Positions 25,001-36,518 of a stretch of DNA of 64,000 nucleotides are shown one piece after another. Position 1 is the first letter of the stretch, and every line of letters starts with the position of its first letter. The translations under genes were made by a program, and so were the position numbers. The stretch spans positions 868,001 through 932,000 of the forward strand of contig JANTUC010000014.1 of the NCBI GenBank assembly GCA_026873275.1. Reading direction: 5' to 3'. The stretch is from Pseudopithomyces maydicus. Taxonomy: Eukaryota; Ascomycota; Dothideomycetes; Pleosporales; Didymosphaeriaceae. The notes beneath the pieces are model-generated. The model made no database searches and was not told where the DNA came from. It worked only from the letters and a program-made list of their open reading frames with translations.

Positions 25001-26166
25001 TGAACAGGGTCGGAGCACGGCTGTGTCGTAGGTGTTGATGATTTAATGACCCATGATGAGTGCTCGCTGGCAGGCAGCCGGGGGTCGCAGGCCAAGCCAA
25101 TGCTCGGCGCACGAACACGCTGTCGGGCCAGGGCGCACCGATTCCCAAGAAGTGCGAATGGCTGCCTGTGGGCGAGGGCGATGGGCTCTGGGAGGCGGTT
25201 TGTCGCGCCGACTGCAACGTATGACGTCGTGTGGCACACGGGGCCTGGTGTGATGGTGGAGGGACAGAGGCTGGCTGTGGGCTGGGGATCGAGAAGTTCG
25301 ATGCTGCACGTGGAGGAGAGGGCCGATCAGCGCGGCTCAGGCGCGGACACCGCTCGTTCCCGCTGGCGTCGTCGAGCGTCCGGCGAGGGTATCCCAGAGG
25401 CGTCGGCGCGGGTGCGCTGCGCTGTCGAGGGCCTTGCTGGGCTTCTCTTCGCGCAATAGGGCGAGCGCCGTCAGCCCTGCTGGGTCACGCCTCCAGATGG
25501 GCGTCCAGGGCTCGGAGCAACGTTCGTCGAGGGCGGCATGGGACGTGGGCTGGGAGGGGGCCACGATGGGTGGTGATTCGCGGGCGAGGCGCTGCGCTGC
25601 ACAGGATCATGATCGGGTAAGCCTGGTGGCCCCCGATCGGGATCTAGTGCTGAATCGTGGATGCTGCCGTTCGACGGCTTTGGCCCAGGGAGAGGCCAGC
25701 GTGCGCAGGCCTGACCCGGCCCAAAAACACTTCAAAGGCAGTCAGTCTCGGTGTTGGTGGTCGAGGGCAGACATTGGCGGCGAAACACACTGACTTGACT
25801 GCGGCCATTCCTCGCTCCCCCATTCCCCCATCCGCCCCCCACGCCCTGCCTGTGCCCTCGAGGACGTTAAGATCCTTCGCCTCGATAGGGTATACCCTTG
25901 GTCCGCCTCGTGTGCACCGTACGTGCCGTGCAGCTCACTCCACCTGTCCCTCCCAAGGCACCTGGGCAGACACATCCACGGCGGCCTGGACTCGGGAACG
26001 CCTTGTATACATACAGACAGCCGCATCCCGCCCCCAGGCACAGCTTATATTCATACATTCATCCGCCTCCGCAATTGCATTGGCAGCCTTGCCCTGACAC
26101 AAACACACGCCGGTCCTCGACCATACCACGACTGTTCGGCACGCTAACCGCTCGCTCTCACCGGCC
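22042..26166. other. Gene-poor interval with GC-rich leader
   Basis: Four kilobases without a supported gene. 22.1-24.9 kb is mixed to AT-rich and includes a 10-bp minisatellite at 23901-23960. From about 24.95 to 26.1 kb the DNA becomes GC-rich with overlapping stop-free frames on both strands and a C-rich, pyrimidine-biased plus strand just before the gene at 26167. It probably serves as that gene's promoter and 5' leader. Confidence 0.45.
23901..23960. repeat. 10-bp minisatellite, six units
   Basis: Six head-to-tail copies of gaatatcact, the fifth carrying a single A-to-G change (ggatatcact). Preceded by a related partial unit. Probable length-variable locus. Confidence 0.95.
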
Positions 26167-27597
26167 ATGGCGCGCATCAGCGACTCCAGCCGAAGTCACT
26201 CCACCTGGCAGTCCGGCTCGACTGCCTCCAGCCAGCGCTCGACCGACACGGCACCCACCGAGTACAGCAGCACCCGCCCCCAGGTGCCGCGGACGGGGAC
26301 GTGCCTCGGCCGCGTCGAAGGCCACGACCGCCGCAACTATTTCGAAGAAGACGCCCGCGCCTCCGTCGACACGTATGCCTCCACCTCGGAGGAAGAGGAT
26401 CTCCACGACGAAGATGACCTGGCCCGCGTCCCCGAATACCACGTCCCGCAGTACGCCCACGAGCCGCTCCCCGCCGACGCCATCCCCACCACCCCGCGCG
26501 ACTTTGCAGACCTGTTCCCGACCTCGAAGCGCATCTCCATCCGCCATGACGACTCAACGCTCGACGGCAACATGAACCTGCGCATCGACACCCAGGTCGA
26601 GGAGTACTCGCGCAAGAAGCAGAACTACACCCTCTTCCACCTGCGCATGCACGACCTGCGCACCCGCGAGTTCTCCCTGCGCCGCTACTGCAGAGACTCT
26701 GGCCGCGAGGTCTGCCACTCCATCCGCAAGTACCAGAAGCCACCGCCCGAGAAGCGCCCCGTGCTGCAGCGCGCGAGCACCGCCCTGGCCAACCTGCGCC
26801 ACAAGCCAGACTCGCGACCCTCCACCGCCCAGGGCCTCAAGCGCTCCGACTCGGGCTACGAATCTGTGCGGGGCACCCCAGACCAGATCGACGACGACGA
26901 GGACGATGTGAGGCCCCAGTCGGCGGGGTACTCCAAGGGGCGCGCCCTGCTACCTACGAACACACTGAAGCTAGAGTTCTCCAACTACGCACACATCGAT
27001 GTCAAGCGCAGAGGTGCCAAGAGCGGGAAACGGTACGCCTTTGAATACTGGGGCCACCAGTACTCGTGGAAGCGCATCGTCAAGCAGGATACCCAGAACC
27101 AGCGCGAGTCCGTCTCCTACTACCTCGTCCGCTCCGACAACGAGTCCGAACCCATGGCGCACATCAGTCCCGTCCACCTAACGGAAGACCAAGCCAGCGA
27201 GGAAGCCGCAAGAGGTGGATGGATCCCGCCCTGCTACATGCGGATTACGGACGACCACATCCTTAGATCTACCAGCGACATCTCAGAGTATGTATAATAA
27301 CCCCCTTATCGCATATGTATATGTATATATACATATACATGTCGGCATTGGACCGATCTGACACCCCCCAGCGTGGTCATCGCAACCGGCCTCATGGCTC
27401 TCGTGGACGACTGCATCAAGCGCCGCTTCCACCAGAAGCAATCCACCCAGCTGCACATTCCGCTGCTGAAAAACAAACTGCATCTCGATTACATCGGCCC
27501 GAAGCGCTTGATCGATGAAATGTTCAACCGAACGGCTCGTAGTGGGTCGACCGGGAGGCAGACTTCGGCGCTGAGAAGGCCGGCGACGCAAGCTTAG
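26167..27597 (+). CDS. Conserved-looking protein of unknown function
   Basis: Two exons (26167-27287, 27372-27597) encode 448 residues. Exon 1 has strong GC3 bias and no low-complexity frame on the opposite strand of similar quality. The first 120 residues are Ser/Thr- and acid-rich and probably disordered. Residues about 135-220 form a charged region with FSLRRYCRDSGREVCHSIRK. Residues about 275-370 look like a beta-rich domain (LKLEFSNYAHIDVKRR, YAFEYWGHQYSWKRI, YYLVRSDNESEPMAHI), which might be a tubby/LURP-one-like fold, though this is weak. The C-terminus (VVIATGLMALVDDCIKRR) follows the intron, which fits the strong donor gtatgt and restores frame. I do not recognise the family. No signal peptide or membrane segment. 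Confidence 0.8.
27315..27340. repeat. 26-bp perfect palindrome inside an intron
   Basis: Alternating purine-pyrimidine TATG/CATA sequence forms a perfect inverted repeat centred between 27327 and 27328. It lies inside the 84-nt intron (27288-27371) of the preceding gene, near its donor. Confidence 0.9.
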
Positions 27598-29433
27598 TGC
27601 CCATTTTCATCCCCTGAGAGGCGCAGCGCATCGAACGCTGTTAATTTGCCTTTGCTTTTTTCCTACCCAGGACCGGTCCGGTTCGGGAACGTAGTCGCAG
27701 TCGCATCGTCACGGGCGTCTTCTTTAGTCTAGCGTTTTCGTTTTCGTTTTCACTTGAGCTTGAATTTGAGCTTGGGTTTGAAACTATGCATAGCGAGCGA
27801 ACTGACTGACTGGGTGGAGCGGGTTGCTACATATATACGTTTGGAGGGTTTTCATTGTTACGCGGATGGCTATTAGGAGGGAATTCCCTCTGTAGCAAGC
27901 GGGTATCACGGTGGGTATGGTAAGGGCATCGATACTAATGTTGATGACACGTTGATACGAGCGCGTTTTTTTGTTATGGGTTGGGGGGTGGGGGGTATAA
28001 CAGGGGATAAGTATTTCTCTTCCTCCTCCGGGGGTGATGGCTATGTATATGAATAAATGACTCTCCATGATGATATATATGTGTACGAACTCTACTTTTA
28101 GCCTAGGTGTTGCATGCGCTTGTCTCGGTCAATCAATTATCATCGTAAGGACCTAATCAGATCGTTTCGATAATGGTCAAATTTGGTATAGCAACCCAAA
28201 CACTGCGCATGCTACGAGTACGTGTCAATCATTCAATTATCGTCGTGAGGACCTGAGTAGATCATGCCGAGGCCAGCCAATGGCAAACCAGACGCAACAG
28301 ACTATGGGTACGTGTTCGGAATACAATTCAAGATGTGAGTATTTTGCTCAATGGCAAGTCTCCACTCGACACATCACACGTTCCCGCCGTGCAAACAGTA
28401 TGCTCTAATAATGCACCATCGCTTGGAACGGGAAGGTACGTAGCTACGTAGTGGCAGGTACCTACCCGTCTGCACCTACCCGCTCGACCCACTACCCATC
28501 GACCCACAAACAAACACTCCTCTCCCTCCAAATGTCCCCACCATTTTGATCATCTACTCGAAATAAGATATGCTTGTCATGACTCCATGCATACATACGT
28601 ACAGTATAGTACATACAGCATGTCCCCACGCACGCACATAATTACCTACATCAACCCATACGCACACCCGCACATACATACTCACAGAACTGACCCCGGC
28701 CCCCTCCTCGCACGTGGCCCTCTCGCCTCACCCCGTCCATCCACCCACAGCCAACTCATCATACATACACACGTACGTACGTACCCCCATGCACGCACCC
28801 TCCCGTGCAGCAAGCATGCACCTGCACGCGCGCATCCATCCATCTGCCTGCCTGTCTTTACACATTACATGCCCCGTACCTACATATGTACATACATAGG
28901 GACACGGTGCGTACGGCGACCTGGGGTTCGGCCCAGCGCTCGGCCCGTGGGCGGGCTGGCAAGCGGGCGGGAAGCCGGGGACTAGAGGGAGGAAGGGAGG
29001 GAGTGAATTAAGGGTAGGTGCATGAGGGGTTTGGGGGGTGTGTGTAGCTGGGAGGGATGGATGGCGGGTGGTAGTATAAAAGGATGAAGGGGAATGGGGA
29101 GGAGGAACGAACAGTGAAAAGGGAAGAAGAGATTGAAGATTCGAAGCAAAGGAGTTTTGGAAGAGAGGGTGAATAAGACGTGGTGAGTGTTCGATTGATT
29201 GACTGATTGGTTAATCGATTGCGTGAGTGCTGGTGGGCCTGAAGTTACTTGTGGATAGGATAGGGTAGGATTGCATTGGGTTGAACAAAAGAGGCCGCTG
29301 TTAGAAAGTACGGTTTTCCCAAACGATACCATCACTCATCCATCCATTCATTCACTCGATTCGACCAGAACCGAACCGATCCTATTCGCCTTTTCTCCCA
29401 ACCACCGAAACATCCCATCATAACGAAACCACA
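27598..29433. other. Intergenic with decayed repeats and CA/GT-rich tracts
   Basis: Contains the transition-diverged repeat copies at 28134-28298, ACAT/ACGT-type simple sequence between about 28590 and 28900, and a polypurine stretch after 28980. A TATA-like tataaaa at 29075-29081 lies about 350 bp before the next gene's start on the plus strand. No gene supported. Confidence 0.45.
28134..28298. repeat. Decayed dispersed repeat, copies A and B
   Basis: Copy A begins at 28134 and copy B at 28234, exactly 100 bp apart. Their 30-bp cores differ at five positions. Copy B continues to 28298 and matches a third copy at 33692-33756 with identical internal spacing. Probably a remnant of a larger element. 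Confidence 0.75.
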
Positions 29434-29934
29434 ATGCCCGCCCCCGTATCTGCGCACTCCTATCAAGATATCCAAGGTCACTGGTCTCAGCGCCTCAGAG
29501 GTATGTATATACGCGCCAATTTCTGTATCTATTTGCTGGAATGACTAAAAAACTGATTTTTGTTTTCTATCCAGAACACTGCAGCGTGAGAAATCTGGGT
29601 GAACCTACATGGCAGGATGTCTCTGATAAAAGAGGTGCGCTTTTTGGTTTTATTGTCGCACCTTTTGCCACTTCTATCATGCACACACATATATACATTT
29701 CTCCATCTCCATCTACATAAATTCCTGTACGTTCTCCAGTATCTCACACACCCACCCCCAGGAAGCCGCACCGCCTGGAGTAGCATCGTCATGATCCAAG
29801 GCGCCCAATTCTCCGCCCAATTCTGGTACGCGGGGGAAAGGCTCGAGCAGGCGAGGGAAGATGCCGCCGAGGTCGCGTTGAAGCAGTTGACGGGATTTAC
29901 CGGGAGGGGTCAGCAGCCGCCGCCTGCGAGGTGA
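29434..29934 (+). CDS. Small single-domain dsRNA-binding protein
   Basis: Three exons (29434-29500, 29575-29634, 29762-29934) encode 99 residues, almost entirely one double-stranded RNA-binding domain. The helix-strand-strand-strand-helix order is visible: an N-terminal helix (SYQDIQGHWSQRLREHC), three strands (PTWQDVSDK, AWSSIVMIQG, QFSAQFWYAGE), then the C-terminal helix ending in AREDAAEVALKQL, which carries the conserved Ala/Leu pattern. The usual KKxAK basic helix start is reduced to EQARED, so RNA affinity may be weak and the domain could instead mediate protein contacts. Both introns are phase 1 and all joins keep frame. Nothing else is attached (no RNase III or helicase domain). A ribosomal or RNA-silencing accessory role is speculative. 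Confidence 0.8.
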
Positions 29935-32900
29935 GATTGAAATTTGAGATTTGGGATTTGAATTGGGAAGGAGAGTTGAGGAGCTGACGGATGCGTTTAG
30001 TTATTATGCGAGAGTGTGAGAGTGAATGCTGGTGTGGCGCTGGCGATGCGCGGATTAGGCAGTGTTTTGACGTGGAGATGGGGTTGCAGGATTGAGGGGT
30101 TGGAGAGGGATGGATCAAAACATTGCGCTCATTCGAGGGCGTAGGTAGGAAGTGCAAGATTGGAAGCATTTCAGAGATATGCTTGTGGATCTGGTGTTTG
30201 CATGCAACACTCGTGTTGTGTTTTCCCAACTATTGTGGGTGTGTTCTTTACCCCGTGCTCCAATGTCCAATCTTGGGATTCACGGACAAAACAAGGATGT
30301 GTACGCCATGACTGTGTGTAATTAATGCCACGTATTACAATTGACGAAGAGAACCATGTCTGTGCTGCGAGTCAATCTGCAGGAAAAACATGGCATGAAT
30401 TTTACGAAAGGTTGTTCATGTGTCATTAGGCAAGCCCTGCAGGGCGAACGTTCTCTAAAGTTCAGTATTTATCAAACAAGCGTGATTTATTAAAAAGAGC
30501 GCGAGTGCCTTTTTGATGTTCTCATTTGTCGCCTAGTATGCGTGTGGCGAAAAGGGGCGACTCAGCGCTGGGTATTGTTGAAGCCACACAGCTCGGCAAC
30601 TGCCGCCTGCCAAATGTGAGCGCAAACACCAAGCCAATACGCTAGATATTGGAATCCATCTATGTTGAGACCCACCCATGGGCTATATTTGGACATACAG
30701 AGTACCAAAATCATTGGAAGAACTATATGAAGTTTTCAGGATATATACATCATAATGACTACCATCTCATTAACGAGAGTAAATTTGAGCATCTCGGACT
30801 TCAATCTCAATTTACAATTCAGCCTCCACTCATCAAGATACCATACATCCCTCCCACATCCCGTATGAATGTGGTCGGTCTCGATGCCTGTGATCCGATT
30901 TGACGCCCGCCAGCTGCCTGATGCCCGTTGCCCTCATATAAGCATTCACGCACTACACGCCACGCCGGCTGACGTGGGATTGACTGAATGGCTCGTTGTA
31001 CTTCAAGCGTGCCATAGTACGATGTATAAGACCCGGTGCCGTGTTGCTGGTGCCTGTCCTAGCGGCTTGAGGGACAGCGGGGTTTGCAGCAAGGGAAACG
31101 CAGAGTGACACCGGCATACACATGCAACACGAAAGGCAGTGAACAAATGACCTGGCACCAGATGCTTAGGGACAGGTAGCAACAACCGAAGGATGCTTGT
31201 AGGTAGCACAACGCGGTCATCATCCTGAAGTGATTCGTTCAGGGGATTTCATCAGCCGCCTTGATAAGCACCAAGACTGAGGCTTGGGGGTCTTGTTCAA
31301 TATCAGTTGAGCTATAAAGTGTAATGTTCATGCTTCATTTGTACCTGCTTTGTCTCAACACTGAATGGGTGGGAGAATGCTGGTCGATATGATACGCTGT
31401 TTGAGACGGAAAATCTAAGCCGACAGACGACCGTTGTCTCGGTTTCTTGAAAAATGGGCGATTACATTTCACGGAGATTGCTAGCGGAAAGACGTGCCTC
31501 CGTTCCCTCGAGGGAAAAAAAGTTTGCATGGTCAGATTCTACGGCTGACAGTTTTACCTGCTCGAAGTCTTGCGCTGCGGTCATCATCGAACGGGCACGC
31601 AGTGGCATAGCGTTCATTCTGTGAAAATTCTTGTAACACTTTCTGTTTTTGTATCTTAATAGTGACGAGAAAAAGAAAGTAGTGAGCACTTGTGGAGCAC
31701 ACGTGAAAGGACCTGTGGCTTGGTGGCGGATTAGCAGCGTTGGAAGTACATTGGCTATATCATGTGGTATAATCGTAAGTGCTATTGTTCACGCCAGAAA
31801 AAAACTCTCAATATAATGATTCAAAGGAATCCTTCCTTGACGTAAAGCCAAAGAACAGTATTTGCGCCAGTCATGGCTGGGTTTGTGATACTCCGGATAA
31901 TAGCCTAGGTTGGAGCAGCTATTAGCGAGCCAGAGGCTTTACATTCAGTGATTTGCCTGGTTTGAACTTTAATGGTAAACCTGGGACGTATCACACAGAG
32001 GCTGGCGCCTTGTTATCACAGCAGGATGCGTAGCCCAGTAATTTCGCTCGAATGCCCCCTCCTTTTCACATTCACCAACCATCGCCTGGACGCCTTGTCA
32101 AGCCTCGCTTCGCCTGGCCCGATGCACCCAAGGGTCTAATCAAGAAATCAAGAATTAAGAACTATAGCGCAAGATCATGACTGATGCTACAGACTTTTTA
32201 CGTAAATCAGTTACACGGAACAGCAGCGTTCGAGGTGTTCGCCCAAGTAAATAGCCGCTACGCAGAACTTACTTGAATATCAGGTGCCTTTCTTAGGACC
32301 AATAACACGAAGGCTTTGTACGAGTGTCCCCATTTTCTGGTCACTACATCCTTGCAACCTAAAGCATGTACGACGTATTGCTCTGCGTTGATCGGATGCA
32401 TAAAGACATAATTCCTACGGCTCTCCCACATTTGTTACATCATCATAAATCGTGATCTTCAAAATAACGCGATATGATGTTTTGGACCGGAAAGAACAAG
32501 TATCTAGCAGTCTCTCAGTTTCAGCTAGCCGTGTGAGTTCTAACCAGAAAATCCATAAGCGTCTGACATAAACAATGACAGAATGGGAGACCCATAATAC
32601 CCGGACGCTCTATCAGAACTCATCAGTTTACTATATTTTGTAGTCAAAGGTTTATTAAGCCTCAGTACCGTCGTGGAAAATGAGTAGATTCTTCCATCAA
32701 ACACCAGAAAACGACTTGGAGTCACCCCAAGAGAAAACCCCAGAATACGTCAAACGTGTCTATCATATCCAGCATACAACATATCAAGTGTAACTTCAAG
32801 CTTTACATAGAACTTCACTAACAGAACAAAGCCATTATATCCATAATCTTACCGTCCCGTCACTACCCACCAACCCCAAACAAGCACTCCCGAAACCCTC

Positions 32901-33429
32901 CACCACACAAGCAAGCATACTCATCCTACGCATAACCCCCGCCAAATCGATACATCCGCTCTCCAGACGAAACCTTCTCTTAAAGAATTGCCCTCCACAG
33001 AACCAAAACACCGACATCTACCTACAAAGGCACCCCATACCAACCCCAGCAACACCAAAACCCCCTCTCACCCTAGCAACACACCAATCTCTCTATCAAC
33101 CTCCCTCCCCCTTGTCGCCAATCTTGCACCACCCTATCCGTCGCCTAATCCACACCCTTACCCATACCGACACCCATGCCCCCTACGCCGCGGGAGGACC
33201 GGGCCTTCCTCCCCAGCCCGAGCCCGCGCCAGCACCACACCCTCGGAACCGCAGCGGTTACGGGGCGTGGTTCCGCGACCAATAGGCTTGCTAGCATAGC
33301 ACTGGATGTGGGTCGGTAGCTAGGGTTTTGGGGCTGAGATATGTGTGCGTGGGCTGATGGGTCGGCAGGGAGGTGGCACGGGTCGAGTTGGTGATGGGTG
33401 CGTTGGCGAGGAGGCGTGGGTGTGGATGC

Positions 33430-33468
33430 GGGCATGCTCGTGCTCGTGCTCGTGCTCGTGCTCATGCA
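33430..33468. repeat. GCTCGT hexamer microsatellite
   Basis: About five uninterrupted copies of gctcgt with variant ends (gcatgctcgt and gctcatgc). Open frames through it on the minus strand are Ser-Thr repeats caused by the array. Confidence 0.85.
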
Positions 33469-33691
33469 AGTGCGTTATGCGGCTCGATGCTGGGATGTGG
33501 ATTTTGTTTCGATCGATTGGGGAGGGGAGAGGCGTTGGAGTGAGTAGGGGGTGTTTAAGCGATGGTGCTAGTTGGGGTATCGTATCAGGATGGTTTCGAT
33601 GTATTGATTCCTTCGTTGGCGTCTTGGATATCGCGGACGTGGTGCTTTTCTTGTTTTCCTTATCTCTAGGGCTACGTGTATGTCAGTCGTT

Positions 33692-33756
33692 CGATTATCG
33701 TTGTGAGGGTCTAACCTGAGTATTCCAACACCGGCTAATAGCAAACTAGACGTAAC
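33692..33756. repeat. Decayed dispersed repeat, copy C
   Basis: Two blocks (33692-33712 and 33731-33756) match copy B near 28.2 kb at the same 39-bp offset. All nine differences over 47 compared bases are transitions, as expected for RIP or cytosine deamination. Confidence 0.75.
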
Positions 33757-34863
33757 GGGTTCATTCACCGTGCAAAGAAACACACCAATAATAGTCGAAC
33801 TACGAGAAGGTCTCTGCATGTATGTGATGAACATAATGTTTCTTTCTTCAATTTATTAATTTCCACCTCAGGGATCTGACCGTATCACTCGATTAATGAT
33901 AATTTACATGAAGACACGAAACTCTTTTAGGCTCATAACTTCCCGCACGTCATTTTTTCGCCGTTGAGATGGAGACGATCACCCTCAACATCTCATACTA
34001 AGTCCTTTGTCATGGAGCCTCTTTGTATAATAAATCCGTTCCGTCTGTTGTAGGCGGGAGGGGAGAGGGACGAAGAAGCCTAGCAATTCAACCTTCCACT
34101 CAAATCTCGCGAAGTGATGTAACACAACTAAACCCAATGAATCCATCCATTAGATGAAAATCCGCTAGAAGAATAGGCTATACATTACAAGATGAACTGG
34201 ATTGAAAACAGAGCGGAGGAACATGCATGTTGGAGCAGACAGTAACGCACTGGTAGACATCTTGGACGAGATAAACTGTGCTCAACACCGCTAGAATAAC
34301 AGAAAAAAGGACTTAGGAGATTAATATAACATCGGGCAAGACAAAAGTAGTGTGAATGTTGTCCCATATTCACATTATCTCTCTAAGATGGTAATACGAA
34401 CCTGTATCCATTTCACCAAAAACCTCACCTTATTTAATACACTGTCCGCATTCTAGTCATCCTTGCTCAGGCCTTGATCTTCTTCTGGTCAACTTTTCCT
34501 CATTTCACGTTATTATTGAGATTATTCGTATTGTGACCTGGTGATGAGTATTCTTCCAGGTTTTCTTTTTGAGCAATCCTTGCTACAAGCATGAAGATGC
34601 AAATTGTGTGAAACGAGTATATGTATATTCCAAAGCTCAACTCCAACTTATATGCAATGAATAATAGAATATGCTACACCCGTAGGTATGTTATGGGTAT
34701 TTAGTCCGAATATGCATGCAACGACCCCCAAAACCCGAAAAAATGCACCTATACATACAGTACACGATTTGTACATCCCAGAACGCCCGAGGGTATAGCC
34801 ACACCGAGATAAAGGTGTAGCCATACCTGAATGTAAAAGCAAGCGCGTATCGTTCTCTCAATC

Positions 34864-35045
34864 GGATTCATCGTACCTCTACCTCTCTGGGACATAGCCA
34901 CGCCTCTGAACGGCGTAGCCATATCCTCTTTCCTCCCATGACATAGCCACGTCTCCCTGAGGACGTAGCCATGCCTTCTTCCTTCCCGGACATAGCCACG
35001 CCGCTCAGCGACGCAGCCATGCCCTCTCCCAGGTACGATGAATCC
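34864..35045. mobile_element. 182-bp element with perfect 15-bp inverted ends
   Basis: The left end ggattcatcgtacct (34864-34878) is the exact reverse complement of the right end at 35031-35045. Between them lie three 49-bp tandem units. Size and inverted ends resemble a MITE, but no target-site duplication is obvious and no second copy occurs in this window. It starts four bases after the probable NUR1 stop codon and would be transcribed in the NUR1 3' untranslated region. Confidence 0.55.
34891..35037. repeat. 49-bp tandem repeat with internal co-varying stem
   Basis: Three units start at 34891, 34940 and 34989, exactly 49 bp apart. Each contains atagccac, a three-base stem arm, a loop of 7-8 bases, the partner arm, and gtagccat (gcagccat in unit 3). 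A fourth related hairpin lies outside at 34795-34824. Arms change together: acc/ggt, gcc/ggc, gtc/gac; unit 3 has gcc/gac with one mismatch. Confidence 0.85.
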
Positions 35046-35049
35046 AGAT

Positions 35050-36518
35050 CTACCCGCGTCCACTCTCCCTCCTCATACTCCCCGCGCCCCCATTCCACCT
35101 CGCGAACCGATCCGCCGCGCTATCCACCCGTCCATCACTGACACCCAAACCCGCACCCGGAATGCTCATCCTCTTAAGTGGGCTGCCCTCCCTCCTCACC
35201 GGTGTCCCCGTCCGGCGCTCCTTCCCGTGGCCACCCAGACTATCTCTCGCGCGCTCCTCGCGGTCGCGGACCAGGTTCGTTGACGTGGACTTGCGCAGGG
35301 GCGAATTGGCGTGTGAGAAGACGCCGAGGCTGCCGCCGTCACCGGTACTGGTGCTAGCCGAGGGTCGGAATTGCGGCTGCGATGGCATGTTCGACCCGCG
35401 GAAGGGATTCGGTGTCTGAGGGGGCGGATGGGAGAGGAAAAGTCCGCGCCGGTAGCCGTTGAGGTTGTGGAGTAGTTCAGGTTTGTGTTGGTATATGTTC
35501 GGGCGGACGGTGTCTGGGTCGCTGACTGCAAGCCGGAATTTAGACCATCGGGATCGTATTGCGAAGCGTAGGCTGGGTTTGGATTTGTACGGAAGGTACG
35601 GTTTATGACGGTGGTAGGAGTGTAGGTCCGGATTTCGGAAGCAAGATCGCCGCTGCTACCGTGCACGCCCACGCTGGAGTCGCGGGAGCTCTTCTTGGTG
35701 ATGACTTGAACGCCGACGTCGCGGTATACTTTGCGCGTAGACGGGAGGACAAACTTGCTGTCATATTCGTGTAGGACCTCGCGCTGTATGACGGCATTGT
35801 CGCGGATCTGAGCCGCGAACGAGGAGCGCAGAAACCAGAGGGAGAAAGAAAGGGAAGCGCCGATGGCAATTGTTGTGACGACGGTGACACTGGGTCGCTG
35901 GTCCATGGGTGGGACTGGGAGGTTAAGCCAGTAAAGAGCGACGTGGAGAGGGCTGAAGAGACAGAACAGGTCCAGACACAGCGGATTTGGGTCCCAGACT
36001 GAAACCTCCCACACATCTCTGCCTGCATCAGGGTGCGCCCGAGAACCTGCCGACTCCCTGCTCAACAGGTTCTGGAAGTAACCTAGCGGTGTGACGCCGG
36101 CGGGCGAGGAGTCGACTCGCACGCGGCGTGCGGCAGGCGTAGTCGGAGCGGTGTCTATGGGCTGTTCGAACAAACGGTAGTGCCTCTTCTTGTAGAAGGT
36201 GAAGAAGCCGTTGAAGAAGGAAAGTATGGCCAGGTACATGACAGCGAGCCTGCAAGCCCACGTGAACCATCCCGGAGCGGTGGCAGCCTCGAGGAAGATG
36301 TCGTCGTTGGTGGGGCGGCCAGCGGTGTTTGCCTGCGCAACGATGTAGACCAGGTTCAAGACGATGCCGAGGGTGAGCGAGTAGTCTTTCGCGAAGTCCT
36401 CCCAGTCGCCTGTGTTGAGCTCCTCGGAGAGCCACAGCAGCCAGTCGTGCACATCGAGGTAGGCCTTGACGCGCTCCTTGAGCGGCGCTTTCCGGACGAG
36501 GCGTTCGCGCGGTGGCAT
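35050..36518 (-). CDS. Nuclear rim protein NUR1 homologue, one frame break
   Basis: The ATG at 36518 begins MPPRERLVRKAPLKERV. Four hydrophobic segments follow (YSLTLGIVLNLVYIVAQA; ACRLAVMYLAILSFFNGFF; SPLHVALYWLNLPV; VTVVTTIAIGASLSFSLWFL) and then a conserved NRTFRTNPNPAYASQYDPD stretch, matching the fungal Nur1/Mug154 family. In yeast, Nur1 with Lrs4 and heterochromatin factors tethers rDNA and silent chromatin to the inner nuclear membrane. The first frame closes at 35196, but from about 35425 a neighbouring frame continues naturally to a stop at 35050, for a total near 489 residues. The switch is best explained by one missing base in the five-base run at 35420-35424. A 20-nt GT-AG segment at 35526-35545 would also restore frame but is too short for an intron. 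Divergent from VMA7. Confidence 0.82.

Larger units (their letters stand above)
29935..34863. other. Five-kilobase gene-poor interval
   Basis: No frame has a credible start, length and composition. Composition alternates between AT-rich (30.3-32.8 kb, 33.8-34.8 kb) and GC-rich (33.1-33.5 kb). Notable content: a GCTCGT hexamer array near 33.43-33.47 kb, a decayed repeat copy at 33692-33756, and an outlying hairpin unit at 34795-34824 related to the array further right. Confidence 0.5.

Noticed and set aside
32835..33017. Minus-strand frame ending SDGTVRLWI, resembling a WD40 repeat end
   Set aside because: Only nine residues fit, no further WD repeats lie in any frame nearby, and the flanks are low-complexity; probably chance.
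35526..35545. 20-nt GT-AG segment in NUR1 that would restore frame as a micro-intron
   Set aside because: Far below the shortest fungal introns (about 40 nt). A missing base at the nearby five-base run explains the shift more simply and keeps the Asn/Thr-rich stretch that looks native.
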